In this document: in pieces, positions 1-5,779 of the stretch | How positions within the stretch are numbered: position 1 is the first letter of the stretch | How the letters are laid out: each line of letters starts with the position of its first letter | Notes under the pieces: model-generated | The model's database searches: none | The model's input: the letters and a program-made list of their open reading frames with translations, nothing else | What the model was told of the DNA's origin: nothing | Made by a program: the position numbers and the translations under genes | DNA from: Pseudomonadota bacterium | Lineage (GTDB): Bacteria > Pseudomonadota > Gammaproteobacteria > Enterobacterales > Enterobacteriaceae | Assembly (NCBI GenBank): GCA_023425455.1 | Contig: JAFACP010000085.1 | Span: forward strand, 1-7,268 | Reading direction: 5' to 3' | Length of the DNA stretch: 7,268 bases

Positions 1-1
1 G

Positions 2-904
2 CGCGGAATGGAGACGTTTATCGCCGTTGTTGAGGGCGGCAGTTTTACCGTGGCGGCATCACGGCTTGAGATCTCGGCGGTGATGGTCGGGAAATACATC
101 GCCCGGCTCGAATCGCAGCTGGGTACGCGTTTGCTGGAGCGTAATACCCGTCGTCAGAGTCTGACCGACGCCGGGCGCGTCTTTTATGACGAAGCAAAGC
201 GGGTGCTGGAGCAGGTTTCCGCCGCGGAACGCGCGGTCGAGCGGCTACGCGCGGCGCCAGCGGGCACCTTGCGCGTGACGGCTCCCACCTCGTTTGGCGG
301 CTGCGTGATTGCCCCGCTGACCGCCACCTTTTTACAGCGTTATCCCGATGTCCGCATTGAGCTGGATCTCACCAACCGGAGGGTTGACCTGGTGGACGAG
401 GGCGTCGATCTCGCCATTCGCATCGGCAACATTCACCATCAGGATCTGGTTGCAAAATATCTCTGTCCTTACCGGATGACGATCTGCGCGGCACCCGACT
501 ATTTAGCCCGCCATGGTATCCCGCAGGAGCCCGCCGATCTGGTGGAACATCTGTGTCTGTCTCACACGGTGTGGACTGCGCGAAACGAGTGGCGGCTGCC
601 GGGCGTGGAAGGGGAGGTGCGCTGGAAGCGCGACGCGATCCTGCGCTGCAACGACGGCTACGGGCTGCGGATGGCGGCGCGGGCCGGTGTCGGGCTGCTG
701 CTACAGCCGGAAGTACTGGTGGCAGAGGAGCTGGCGAGCGGCAGGCTGGTGCGGGTGCTGGAAAATTACACCCCGGCGCCGAGGCCGGTGCACCTGCTGT
801 GGCGTCAGGATCTGCGCCCGCTGCCGAAGCTCACGCACTTCGTTGCCCACATAGTGCAGGCGATGTCTGACGACGCTGTGCATGGCGGGGAGATAAACGC
901 GTAA
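2..904 (+). CDS. LysR-family transcriptional regulator (5' end outside window)
   Basis: This is a DNA-binding transcriptional regulator that probably senses a small molecule. Counting from the first visible Met (position 8), residues 10-55 form the LysR winged helix-turn-helix, with the typical GSFTVAASRL start and an SLTDAG end. A linker helix of about residues 57-85 follows, then a periplasmic-binding-protein-like effector domain opening with GTLRVTAPTSFG. The PDVRIELDL and VDLAIRIG motifs are typical of the CrgA/AaeR-like branch. Two sense codons (Arg-Gly) precede the visible Met in frame, and relatives usually begin with about six residues before METF, so the true start is probably just outside the window. 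The visible length of 298 residues agrees with this. The target is unknown; the aminotransferase downstream on the same strand is a possible one, but LysR proteins more often control a divergent gene, which would lie outside the window. Confidence 0.93.
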   Translation, partial: RGMETFIAVVEGGSFTVAASRLEISAVMVGKYIARLESQLGTRLLERNTRRQSLTDAGRVFYDEAKRVLEQVSAAERAVERLRAAPAGTLRVTAPTSFGGCVIAPLTATFLQRYPDVRIELDLTNRRVDLVDEGVDLAIRIGNIHHQDLVAKYLCPYRMTICAAPDYLARHGIPQEPADLVEHLCLSHTVWTARNEWRLPGVEGEVRWKRDAILRCNDGYGLRMAARAGVGLLLQPEVLVAEELASGRLVRVLENYTPAPRPVHLLWRQDLRPLPKLTHFVAHIVQAMSDDAVHGGEINA

Positions 905-917
905 CGCTGCGATCGCA

Positions 918-943
918 GGCGGGCTGTCAATGACAAGCCCGCC
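918..943 (+). terminator. Stem-loop just after the LysR-type gene, possible weak terminator
   Basis: GGCGGGCT (918-925) pairs with AGCCCGCC (936-943). The stem continues as GTC/GAC past a single bulged A and closes on an AAT loop. It starts 13 bases after the stop codon. Only the weak AGATTTA follows instead of a T-run, so termination is likely but not certain. A 10-base palindrome, TGCGATCGCA (908-917), abuts its left side. Confidence 0.5.
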
Positions 944-1062
944 AGATTTACGCCGCATCAGCGCCCCGGCGCCACACAAAACGCGACGGCGTAAAATTCC
1001 ATGGTTTTTATCTATTCAGGATGATTGTTCTGATTTCGCCAGCGGGAGATTACGCTGACAGC

Positions 1063-1099
1063 GATACCCTTCTGGCATCGGTATGCAAAAAGGGTTATC
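1063..1099. repeat. Nested inverted repeat upstream of the aminotransferase gene
   Basis: GAT-ACCCTT (1063-1071) pairs with AAGGGT-T-ATC (1090-1099) over nine base pairs with one bulged T. A symmetric 3x3 internal loop follows, then GCAT (1075-1078) pairs with ATGC (1083-1086) around CGGT. The dyad lies about 60 bases before the aminotransferase start, in a 256-bp intergenic region with no other gene. It could be a regulator-binding site or a hairpin in the 5' leader; the sequence alone does not decide. Confidence 0.45.
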
Positions 1100-1160
1100 A
1101 AAGCGTAAGACATGTGCTACTAAGACTGTGCACACTATAAAAAATGAAGGTTAGAAAAGA

Positions 1161-2342
1161 ATGTCCGTGAGTAAACTCGCCAGCAGCGCGCAAGGTCTGC
1201 AATCATCTGCCATCCGCGAATTATTAAAACACAGCAAAATGAAGGGCGTGATTTCGCTCGGTGGGGGGATCCCAAACCCGGCGCTTTTCGACCACGAAGG
1301 CCTTCAGATTGCCGCTGATGCAGTGTTATCCCGACATTTTGGCGAGGCTTTCCAGTACGGTTTAACAGAAGGGGTTCCGGGTCTGCGAGAGGCTATTCAG
1401 CAGCTGATGTCCGGGCGCGGCGTCAGCTGTAAAGCCGATGAGGTGGTGATTACGTCCGGTTCACAACAATCTCTCGATCTGCTGGCGCGGGCGTTAATTA
1501 ATCCTGGCGATACTGTCGTAGTCGAACGTCCTACTTATCTGGCGGCATTGCAGGTATTTGGTCTGGCGCAGGCAAATATTGAATCGGTGGGTACCGACGG
1601 CGACGGCATGAAGGTCGATGAGCTGGAAAGCCTGGTAAAACAGAAAACCATCAAGGCGGTTTATATTGTGCCGACGTTTGGTAACCCGGGCGGCGTCACG
1701 CTTTCAGAGCCGCGGCGTAAACAGCTGGTGGAGTTATCGCAACGCTATGACTTTGTGATTATCGAAGATGATCCCTACAGCGAAATCAATTATACGGACG
1801 AGGTGTTTCGTCCTTTAGTGGCGCACGCGAAGGCGCTGGGTAACGAAGAGAACGTGGTTTACACCTCGACGTTTTCCAAAATTCTCGCGCCGGGAGCGCG
1901 GGTCGGCTGGCTGATCGTTCCGCAGTGGCTGAAGCGTGCGGTCGTCAATCTGAAGCAGACCACCGATTTACACACCAGCACCTTGTCCCAGTTTATGACC
2001 CTTGAATACCTGAAAACCGGACGTCTGGCAGACCAGATCGCGCTGATCCGTGAAGCCTATCGCCAGAAATATCAAACCTTCGCCGGGGAGCTGGAAGCGG
2101 AGCTGGGCGACGTCATGTCGTTCCACAAGCCTAAAGGCGGCATGTTCCTGTGGGCGAAAATGAATAACGGCATCAATACCACCCGCTGGCTGGAGAAAAC
2201 CTTAAGTAATGGCGTTGTTTTTGTGCCGGGTGAGTTTTTCTACTGTAACGAGCCGGACTACTCGACGCTGCGGATGTCGTTTGTGACCCCGACGGACGAA
2301 GAGCTGAAAGAGGCGGTAAGACGCCTGAAAACCTCGCTGTAA
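1161..2342 (+). CDS. PLP-dependent class I/II aminotransferase (LysN/2-aminoadipate type)
   Basis: A soluble cytoplasmic aminotransferase that uses pyridoxal phosphate to move an amino group between an amino acid and a 2-oxo acid. At 393 residues it is full length for fold-type I enzymes and has no N-terminal winged-helix domain, so it is not a MocR-type fusion regulator. Visible active-site residues are Tyr66 (FQYGLTEG), the SGSQQSLDL cofactor loop at 99-107, Asn175 (PTFGNPGG), Asp203 and Tyr206 in EDDPY (D-x-x-Y, contacting the pyridine ring and phenolic oxygen), the Schiff-base Lys240 in STFSK, and the carboxylate-binding Arg371. The pattern matches LysN, kynurenine/2-aminoadipate aminotransferase II and related broad-specificity enzymes; the substrate cannot be fixed from sequence. 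The start is supported by AAGG at 1147-1150, ten bases before ATG. It appears monocistronic, with a strong terminator behind it. Confidence 0.94.
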   Translation: MSVSKLASSAQGLQSSAIRELLKHSKMKGVISLGGGIPNPALFDHEGLQIAADAVLSRHFGEAFQYGLTEGVPGLREAIQQLMSGRGVSCKADEVVITSGSQQSLDLLARALINPGDTVVVERPTYLAALQVFGLAQANIESVGTDGDGMKVDELESLVKQKTIKAVYIVPTFGNPGGVTLSEPRRKQLVELSQRYDFVIIEDDPYSEINYTDEVFRPLVAHAKALGNEENVVYTSTFSKILAPGARVGWLIVPQWLKRAVVNLKQTTDLHTSTLSQFMTLEYLKTGRLADQIALIREAYRQKYQTFAGELEAELGDVMSFHKPKGGMFLWAKMNNGINTTRWLEKTLSNGVVFVPGEFFYCNEPDYSTLRMSFVTPTDEELKEAVRRLKTSL

Positions 2343-2348
2343 GACAGC

Positions 2349-2380
2349 GGCGCATAATGGCGCGACGGCCATTATGCGCC
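2349..2380. repeat. Perfect 13-bp inverted repeat after the aminotransferase gene
   Basis: GGCGCATAATGGC (2349-2361) is perfectly complementary to GCCATTATGCGCC (2368-2380) around a six-base GCGACG loop. It begins six bases after the stop codon. It has no T-run of its own on either strand but runs directly into a second, T-tailed hairpin. It may stabilise the 3' end of the mRNA, or act in both directions between the two convergent genes. Confidence 0.7.
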
Positions 2381-2397
2381 GGGATTGTCCCGGTTTT
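2379..2397 (+). terminator. Rho-independent terminator of the aminotransferase gene
   Basis: CCGGGA (2379-2384) and TCCCGG (2388-2393) form a six-base-pair stem with a TTG loop, directly followed by TTTT (2394-2397). It shares two bases with the preceding long hairpin, so the two stems are mutually exclusive only at their edge. On the opposite strand the run becomes AAAA before the stem, with no T-run after it, so the main direction is +. Confidence 0.72.
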
Positions 2398-2427
2398 CAG
2401 CCTGTCTCCCGCTTTAAAGACGCAGGC

Positions 2428-2850
2428 TCACGCCTCTGTTGCATGCGCCAGCGCGCGGTCGGCCGGATCGCCGCACAGTACGCGGGTCACCTCATCAATC
2501 TGACAAATCTTTCCAGCGCGAAGCTGCGCAAACATACAGACCTCTATCCTGGTCTGCTTACCATCCTGATGGACCAGGCTGACGATATGCCGGTCTGCCA
2601 GCAGCGTGTCATCACAGCAAACCTGCTCCACCCTGAAGGCGATGCGGCTGACCTGCTGGCGCACGTGACTGAGGTGGCGGAGGAAGCCCGGGTAATCCAG
2701 CGAGTGGCCATCGCTGACCTGCTGATAGTCGCGGGTGAAGAGTTCGCCTGGATCGATCTCGCCGCGAAATAGTCCGTCGAGAAAGGCCTCCATCTGCTGG
2801 CGGCGTGACGCCGGGCTGGAAGTGGCAATGAGGGTCGTGAGGATGTTCAT
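2428..2850 (-). CDS. NTF2-like / SnoaL-like small protein, function unknown
   Basis: A 140-residue cytoplasmic protein with no signal peptide or membrane segment. It reads like an NTF2-fold (SnoaL-like) domain: an N-terminal helical part (RRQQMEAFLDGLFRGEID), a helix around LDYPGFLRHLSHVRQQV, then alternating beta strands ending in the typical AGKICQIDEVTR element (residues 112-123). Family members are either small enzymes (isomerase/hydrolase-like) or ligand-binding pockets, and no catalytic set can be assigned here. The start is firm: AAGGAG sits seven bases before ATG (on the + strand, CTCCTT at 2858-2863). The gene is divergent from an AraC-type regulator across a 95-bp gap, a classic regulator-target arrangement, so it is probably controlled by that regulator. 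Its 3' end faces the aminotransferase terminator hairpins. Confidence 0.88.
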   Translation of the reverse strand: MNILTTLIATSSPASRRQQMEAFLDGLFRGEIDPGELFTRDYQQVSDGHSLDYPGFLRHLSHVRQQVSRIAFRVEQVCCDDTLLADRHIVSLVHQDGKQTRIEVCMFAQLRAGKICQIDEVTRVLCGDPADRALAHATEA

Positions 2851-2877
2851 GGCTAAGCTCCTTGTGGGTGAAGGGCT

Positions 2878-2907
2878 ATTATCCTTGACAGCCGATCTCC
2901 GTGTTTC
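2878..2907 (-). promoter_or_regulatory. Possible promoter of the NTF2-like gene
   Basis: Read on the - strand, GATAAT (2883-2878) is a good -10, with GAAACA (2907-2902) as a weak -35 at 18 bp. Start of transcription near 2871 would leave a leader of about 20 bases containing the AAGGAG site. The weak -35 suggests need for an activator. It overlaps the divergent + strand promoter. Confidence 0.35.
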
Positions 2908-2913
2908 TGTAAT
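2885..2913 (+). promoter_or_regulatory. Sigma-70 promoter of the AraC-type regulator gene
   Basis: A perfect -35 TTGACA (2885-2890), a 17-bp spacer and the -10 TGTAAT (2908-2913, five of six consensus bases) give a strong predicted promoter starting near 2920, about 25 bases before the regulator's ATG. The strength suggests that the regulator is well expressed unless repressed. Confidence 0.68.
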
Positions 2914-2917
2914 ACGG
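2899..2917. promoter_or_regulatory. Operator-like dyad over the -10 of the regulator promoter
   Basis: A 19-base imperfect palindrome, CCGTGTTTCTGTAATACGG, in which seven of nine mirrored pairs match (CCGT/ACGG outside, TT/AA and C/G inside). It covers the whole -10 element of the + strand promoter and the weak -35 of the divergent one, so a protein bound here could repress one gene and affect the other. Which protein binds is unknown; the adjacent AraC-type regulator is the obvious candidate, though AraC proteins often prefer direct repeats. Confidence 0.35.
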
Positions 2918-2945
2918 CAATTAATAACGATTTTCGGTCAACAGA

Positions 2946-3656
2946 ATGGTCACCACGCAATCACTTTGCCACCCCAGCGGCTACCAGACCCCATGGCATA
3001 GCCACACCCGCGGACAGCTCTGCCGGATAACCACGGGTCTGCTGGTTATTGAGACGGAAAACGGGCGCTCGGTGGTACCGGGAAAACACATTGGCTGGCT
3101 GCCGCCGGGCCTGCGTCACGCCGCCTTCTCCGAAAGTACCATCGCAGGCGCTTCGCTGTATCTTGACCCGGCATACTGCACGGGGCTGCCTCAGGAGATC
3201 GCGCTGTTTGACCCCGATGAGCTGGTCGACGCGCTGTTTACCCGCCTGAGCGTGAAGGGTGATGCCACCGACCCGCGTATCCTGGCGCTGCTGCTGGACG
3301 AGCTGGCCGATGCGCCGCGCGTGCGGTTCCTGTTACCCATGCCTGTCGATCCGGGGCTCAGAAAAATAGCGCGGCTGCTGATGCACAACGTTGAGGATAA
3401 CCATCCGGTTGAACAGCTTGCGCGTCATGCCGGGATGAGCGTGCGCACGTTCAATCGCCGTTTTCTGGCTGAAACGGGGATGAATTATGTTAACTGGCGC
3501 CAGCTTGCCCGGGTGATCCGGGCGATGGAGTGGCTGGCGGCCGGGAAACCCACCGGGTGGATCGCGCTGTCGTGCGGTTACAGCAGCATCAGCGCATTTA
3601 TTGACGTTTTCCGGCGCTGGACGGGAAAAACGCCGGGGCAGTGGGGGCTTAAATAA
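2946..3656 (+). CDS. AraC-family transcriptional regulator with N-terminal cupin
   Basis: A 236-residue DNA-binding regulator. The N-terminal half is a cupin-like sensor with the H18-S-H20 pair in the [10 protein letters not shown] segment, a [10 protein letters not shown] strand, the WLPPGLRH motif (51-58) and a further His58, a pattern consistent with a metal or small-ligand pocket. The C-terminal half has the two AraC helix-turn-helix units: residues 153-180 ([19 protein letters not shown]) and 203-233, ending in the family signature ([21 protein letters not shown]). This layout resembles the NimR/YeaM-like short AraC group, but the ligand is unknown. The start is the first possible one: an in-frame TAA lies at 2925-2927 with no other start codon between. 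The ribosome site is weak. It is divergent from the NTF2-like gene and converges with nudI, overlapping it by eight bases. Confidence 0.92.
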   Translation: MVTTQSLCHPSGYQTPWHSHTRGQLCRITTGLLVIETENGRSVVPGKHIGWLPPGLRHAAFSESTIAGASLYLDPAYCTGLPQEIALFDPDELVDALFTRLSVKGDATDPRILALLLDELADAPRVRFLLPMPVDPGLRKIARLLMHNVEDNHPVEQLARHAGMSVRTFNRRFLAETGMNYVNWRQLARVIRAMEWLAAGKPTGWIALSCGYSSISAFIDVFRRWTGKTPGQWGLK

Positions 3657-3665
3657 GCCCTTTTT
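3645..3665 (+). terminator. Rho-independent terminator built over two convergent stop codons
   Basis: GGGCTTA (3645-3651) pairs with TAAGCCC (3654-3660) around AA, followed by TTTTT (3661-3665). The stem contains the regulator's own TAA (3654-3656) and the complement of the nudI TAA (3649-3651). The T-run lies inside the nudI coding region. In the - direction there is no T-run after the stem, so it should stop only + strand transcripts. Confidence 0.72.
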
Positions 3666-4074
3666 GGCGAAAGGTCTGGCGGGTTGCCTTGTTGAGATCC
3701 CGCTCATGCAACGACTCAGGCCGCACCCAGGCTATCTCCTGAAACTCTTGGTTAAAGGTGACCGCGCGGTTCGCGCTGATGCAGTCGAAGATCAGGTAAA
3801 TCATGTAGATCTCTTCTGTGGTGCCGTCGGCATAGGTTTTCACCCGGATGTCGTCACGAAAGGCCCAGGGCTTCACGTCGACGATCGTCAGCGCCTCACC
3901 CAGCTCTTCGCGGATCTCGCGACGTAGCGCCTGCTCCATGGTTTCGCCGGGCTCCATTCCGCCACCGGAAAGCGCCCACTGACCGGGAAAGACGCCGCGA
4001 TCGTCGGCCATTTTACACAGCAGATACGCCCCGTCATTCTGTATGATCGGGCAGACAATAGTTCGTTGACGCAT
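3649..4074 (-). CDS. nudI: Nucleoside triphosphatase NudI (Nudix hydrolase)
   Basis: A cytoplasmic Nudix pyrophosphohydrolase that cleaves nucleoside triphosphates to the monophosphate and pyrophosphate; E. coli NudI (YfaO) prefers pyrimidine deoxynucleotides. The protein has exactly the 141-residue length of E. coli NudI and shares its characteristic start (MRQRTIVCP), the [20 protein letters not shown] stretch, [12 protein letters not shown] and the DLN.ATR C-terminal region. The Nudix box is intact: Gly38, Glu44, then Arg52-Glu53-x2-Glu56-Glu57-x-Gly59, with the glutamates that bind Mg2+. The start is supported by AGGGAG five bases before ATG (CTCCCT at 4080-4085 on the + strand). Its 3' end overlaps the AraC-type gene by eight bases, so its own transcript must end inside that gene. 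Confidence 0.96.
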   Translation of the reverse strand: MRQRTIVCPIIQNDGAYLLCKMADDRGVFPGQWALSGGGMEPGETMEQALRREIREELGEALTIVDVKPWAFRDDIRVKTYADGTTEEIYMIYLIFDCISANRAVTFNQEFQEIAWVRPESLHERDLNKATRQTFRQKGLI

Positions 4075-4093
4075 GATTTCTCCCTGAAAAATG

Positions 4094-4123
4094 AGTATCA
4101 GTGGTGTGACGTTAATCGCTCAA
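4094..4123 (-). promoter_or_regulatory. Possible nudI promoter
   Basis: On the - strand TTGAGC (4123-4118) and GATACT (4099-4094) are separated by 18 bp, each matching four of six consensus bases. Transcription would start near 4087, close to the AGGGAG ribosome site. It is the best pairing in the leader, but the predicted mRNA leader is very short, so this is tentative. Confidence 0.28.
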
Positions 4124-4161
4124 TACGCCAGGTCAATGCCCTATGCCAGGCGTAACAACAA

Positions 4162-4197
4162 CGCAGGCCATCGTTGGTCATCACCGGGAGGCCTGCG
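4162..4197. repeat. Stem-loop in the nudI-secretion locus gap
   Basis: CGCAGGCC (4162-4169) pairs perfectly with GGCCTGCG (4190-4197). Inside, GGT (4176-4178) pairs with ACC (4183-4185) around CATC, extendable by two T-G pairs. No T-run follows on either strand, so it is not a standard terminator. It may be a repetitive extragenic element, an mRNA structure or chance. Confidence 0.45.
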
Positions 4198-4381
4198 AGC
4201 GTAAAAGCAAACTACGCCAGATTAACCACAAGATAAAGAGGGTCTGGTGCTGGCGAGGCGGCTTCAGGAACATGCACCTTATTGCACATTGCAAAAACGG
4301 GCCTGAGCGCGATCGGCGTCCGCACAGCACCGGGGCCTGACGTGCCCGCATGGGGTGGTGAGAGGAGAGGGGGCAGACGCA

Positions 4382-4648
4382 TCAGCGCTCCCGCAGCGCC
4401 TCTTTCGCCCGGTTAAACGGCTTAATCAGATAATCCAGCACCGTTTTCTCTCCGGTTTTAATGTCCACCGTGGCAATCATCCCCGGCACAATGGAGAAAT
4501 GCCGCCCGGCTTTATTCACCAGGTAATCCTGGCGGGTGCGGATAAACACCCGGTAATAGAACACCTCGGGTTTGGCCTCATCCTGAATGGTATCCGGTGA
4601 AATGGTCTCGACGACGCCGTGCAGCCCGCCGTAAATCGCATAGTCGTA
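4382..4648 (-). pseudogene. Remnant of the HlyD-family periplasmic adaptor gene (BapD/LapC type), 3' end only
   Basis: This is the last ~88 codons of a membrane fusion protein that would link the ABC exporter to the outer-membrane channel. The remnant keeps the beta-barrel-side region (GVVETISPDTIQDEAKP, FYYRVFIRT) and the family-defining end FSIVPGMIATVDIKTGEKTVLDYLIKPF. Complete relatives are near 390 residues, so the N-terminal membrane anchor, the coiled-coil hairpin and the lipoyl domain are missing (length from family knowledge). It has no start of its own and is read only as the tail of the fused frame. The natural stop codon is kept. Confidence 0.82.
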
Positions 4649-5779
4649 GGCGGTGATCTGGATATAGCTGTTCCACTGCTGCAAAAAGCGGTTCTCCGCC
4701 TGCATCAGCTTGATATCTTCCAGCCCCTGCACGCTCTCCACCAGCACCGCGTTGCGCAACGTGGATTCATGGGCCGACTGTTTCGCCAGCGCGGCCAGCC
4801 TCTTTTGCAGCAGCAGGCCAGGCAGGACCATCAGCAGCGCCGCGACTGGCGCTATCCACGCCAGCTGCGGGGCGATGATCGCCAGCACCACCACAAACAG
4901 CAGGAAGAAGGGCAGGTCGACGAGGGTGGAAATGGTGGAGGAGGTGACCATCTCGCGGATCTGCTCCAGCTCACGCAGCTGGGAGATAAAGCTGCCGGTG
5001 GAGCGGGGAATGGCGCTGTTGCGCAGCCGCAGAGCGTGGCCGAACACCCGGTCGGAGACGCGCAGATCCGAGCGCTTGCCCAGCAGATCCATAATGTGTC
5101 CGCGCGCCACCCGCAGGACAAAGCCAAACAGGGTGGCGATCAGCACCCCGATCGTCAGCACGTAGAGCGTCGGATAGGATTGCGCGGGGATCACCCGGTC
5201 ATACACCTGCATGGAAAAGACAATGCCCGACAGCGACAGCAGGTTAATGAACAGCGCCGCCAGCATCACCCAGCTGTAGGGGCGCAGGTCGCGCATCACC
5301 AGCCGGTAGAGCCAGTCCGGGCGGTATTTGGCGATGTAGGCATCAACGCGACTGTCCTTCAGCGCCGCCAGCGGGCGCAGGGCGATGGCGTGACGAACGG
5401 CGGGCAGCAGCGCTCGCATCGACAGGCGATTGGTGTAGCGCTGGTTGTCGAAAAAGCTGATCTCCAGGGTGTCTTCGCCGTCAAAATGGTCGACGACGCC
5501 GATTTTGCCCTCTTCCAGCTCCAGCACCACCGGCAGACGCCAGCTGTTTATCGACGGTTGTTCGCCGCTGAGCAGTTGAAACGACAGCCCGGCCTCGCGG
5601 GCCAGCCGGGTCAGGGCGGGGATCATCGGTTTGCCTTTCAGCCACGGGGCAGAGGCCTGCAGCGCGCCGGGGGAACAGGCCACCCGGTAGTGGGTGGCGA
5701 CATAGCCAAAGGCCTGCGCCCACTGGGCCAGCGCGTCATCCGTCATCTCTTCTCCCGGCGGGAGATCGCTCTGGGTCAT
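4382..5779 (-). CDS. In-frame fusion of a type I secretion ABC exporter and a HlyD-type adaptor (likely non-functional)
   Basis: Residues 1-377 match the front of a LapB/BapC-type exporter that would pump a giant adhesin across the inner membrane. It has a degenerate C39-like domain without catalytic Cys (about 10-135), then membrane segments near 169-191, 203-224, 283-300 and 302-324, and part of the following cytoplasmic loop (HESTLRNAVLVESVQGLEDIKL). The rest of the exporter is absent: membrane segments 5-6 and the whole ATPase domain, with no Walker A, LSGGQ or Walker B. From about residue 378 the protein is the HlyD-family C-terminus (TVDIKTGEKTVLDYLIKPF). After four membrane passes the joint lies in the cytoplasm, whereas an adaptor tail works in the periplasm, so the product should be dead. 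ATG overlaps the TGA of the upstream channel gene (ATGA), so translation is coupled. An assembly error must be excluded. Confidence 0.87.
   Translation of the reverse strand: MTQSDLPPGEEMTDDALAQWAQAFGYVATHYRVACSPGALQASAPWLKGKPMIPALTRLAREAGLSFQLLSGEQPSINSWRLPVVLELEEGKIGVVDHFDGEDTLEISFFDNQRYTNRLSMRALLPAVRHAIALRPLAALKDSRVDAYIAKYRPDWLYRLVMRDLRPYSWVMLAALFINLLSLSGIVFSMQVYDRVIPAQSYPTLYVLTIGVLIATLFGFVLRVARGHIMDLLGKRSDLRVSDRVFGHALRLRNSAIPRSTGSFISQLRELEQIREMVTSSTISTLVDLPFFLLFVVVLAIIAPQLAWIAPVAALLMVLPGLLLQKRLAALAKQSAHESTLRNAVLVESVQGLEDIKLMQAENRFLQQWNSYIQITAYDYAIYGGLHGVVETISPDTIQDEAKPEVFYYRVFIRTRQDYLVNKAGRHFSIVPGMIATVDIKTGEKTVLDYLIKPFNRAKEALRER
4649..4656 (-). other. Deletion joint between exporter and adaptor sequences
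   Basis: On the - strand the joint reads TCACCGCC, encoding the end of Ile375 plus Thr376-Ala377. From memory of relatives, the exporter has an ITA followed by Glu-Ser at this point, and the adaptor has an LTA followed by YDYAIYGG. Both could carry TCACCGCC, which would make it the short repeat at which the deletion closed. The exact joint is inferred, since the parent sequences are not in the window. Confidence 0.5.

Larger units (their letters stand above)
4075..4381. other. 307-bp gap between nudI and the secretion locus, no gene seen
   Basis: Neither strand shows a reading frame with a ribosome site and protein-like content; the longest frame (65 codons, + strand) lacks both. It holds the nudI leader and likely promoter at its left end, a stem-loop at 4162-4197, and a short T5 run on the - strand (AAAAA at 4295-4299) that could help end the secretion-locus transcript, although no compact stem precedes it. 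Confidence 0.5.

Noticed and set aside
908..917. Palindrome TGCGATCGCA as an attachment or recombination site
   Set aside because: A single 10-base palindrome in a GC-rich genome, with no integrase, repeat partner or insertion nearby.
1136..1141. TATAAA as -10 of the aminotransferase promoter
   Set aside because: Transcription would start around 1148, inside the only Shine-Dalgarno site, and no -35 is present at 16-18 bp.
1161..2342. MocR/PdxR-type regulator fused to an aminotransferase
   Set aside because: The protein starts directly with the aminotransferase fold; no GntR-type winged helix precedes it and the length is that of the enzyme alone.
2374..2772. 132-codon + strand frame opposite the NTF2-like gene
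   Set aside because: The - strand frame has an AAGGAG site at good distance and an NTF2-like pattern. The + frame starts inside the terminator hairpin and has no ribosome site.
4274..4293. Sigma-54-like promoter (ATGCAC, then TTGC)
   Set aside because: The -24 element lacks the GG pair and the spacing to TTGC is one base short of the consensus; no gene begins downstream.
4143..4340. 65-codon + strand frame in the gap next to nudI
   Set aside because: No Shine-Dalgarno site, no recognisable composition or motif, and it runs through the stem-loop at 4162-4197.
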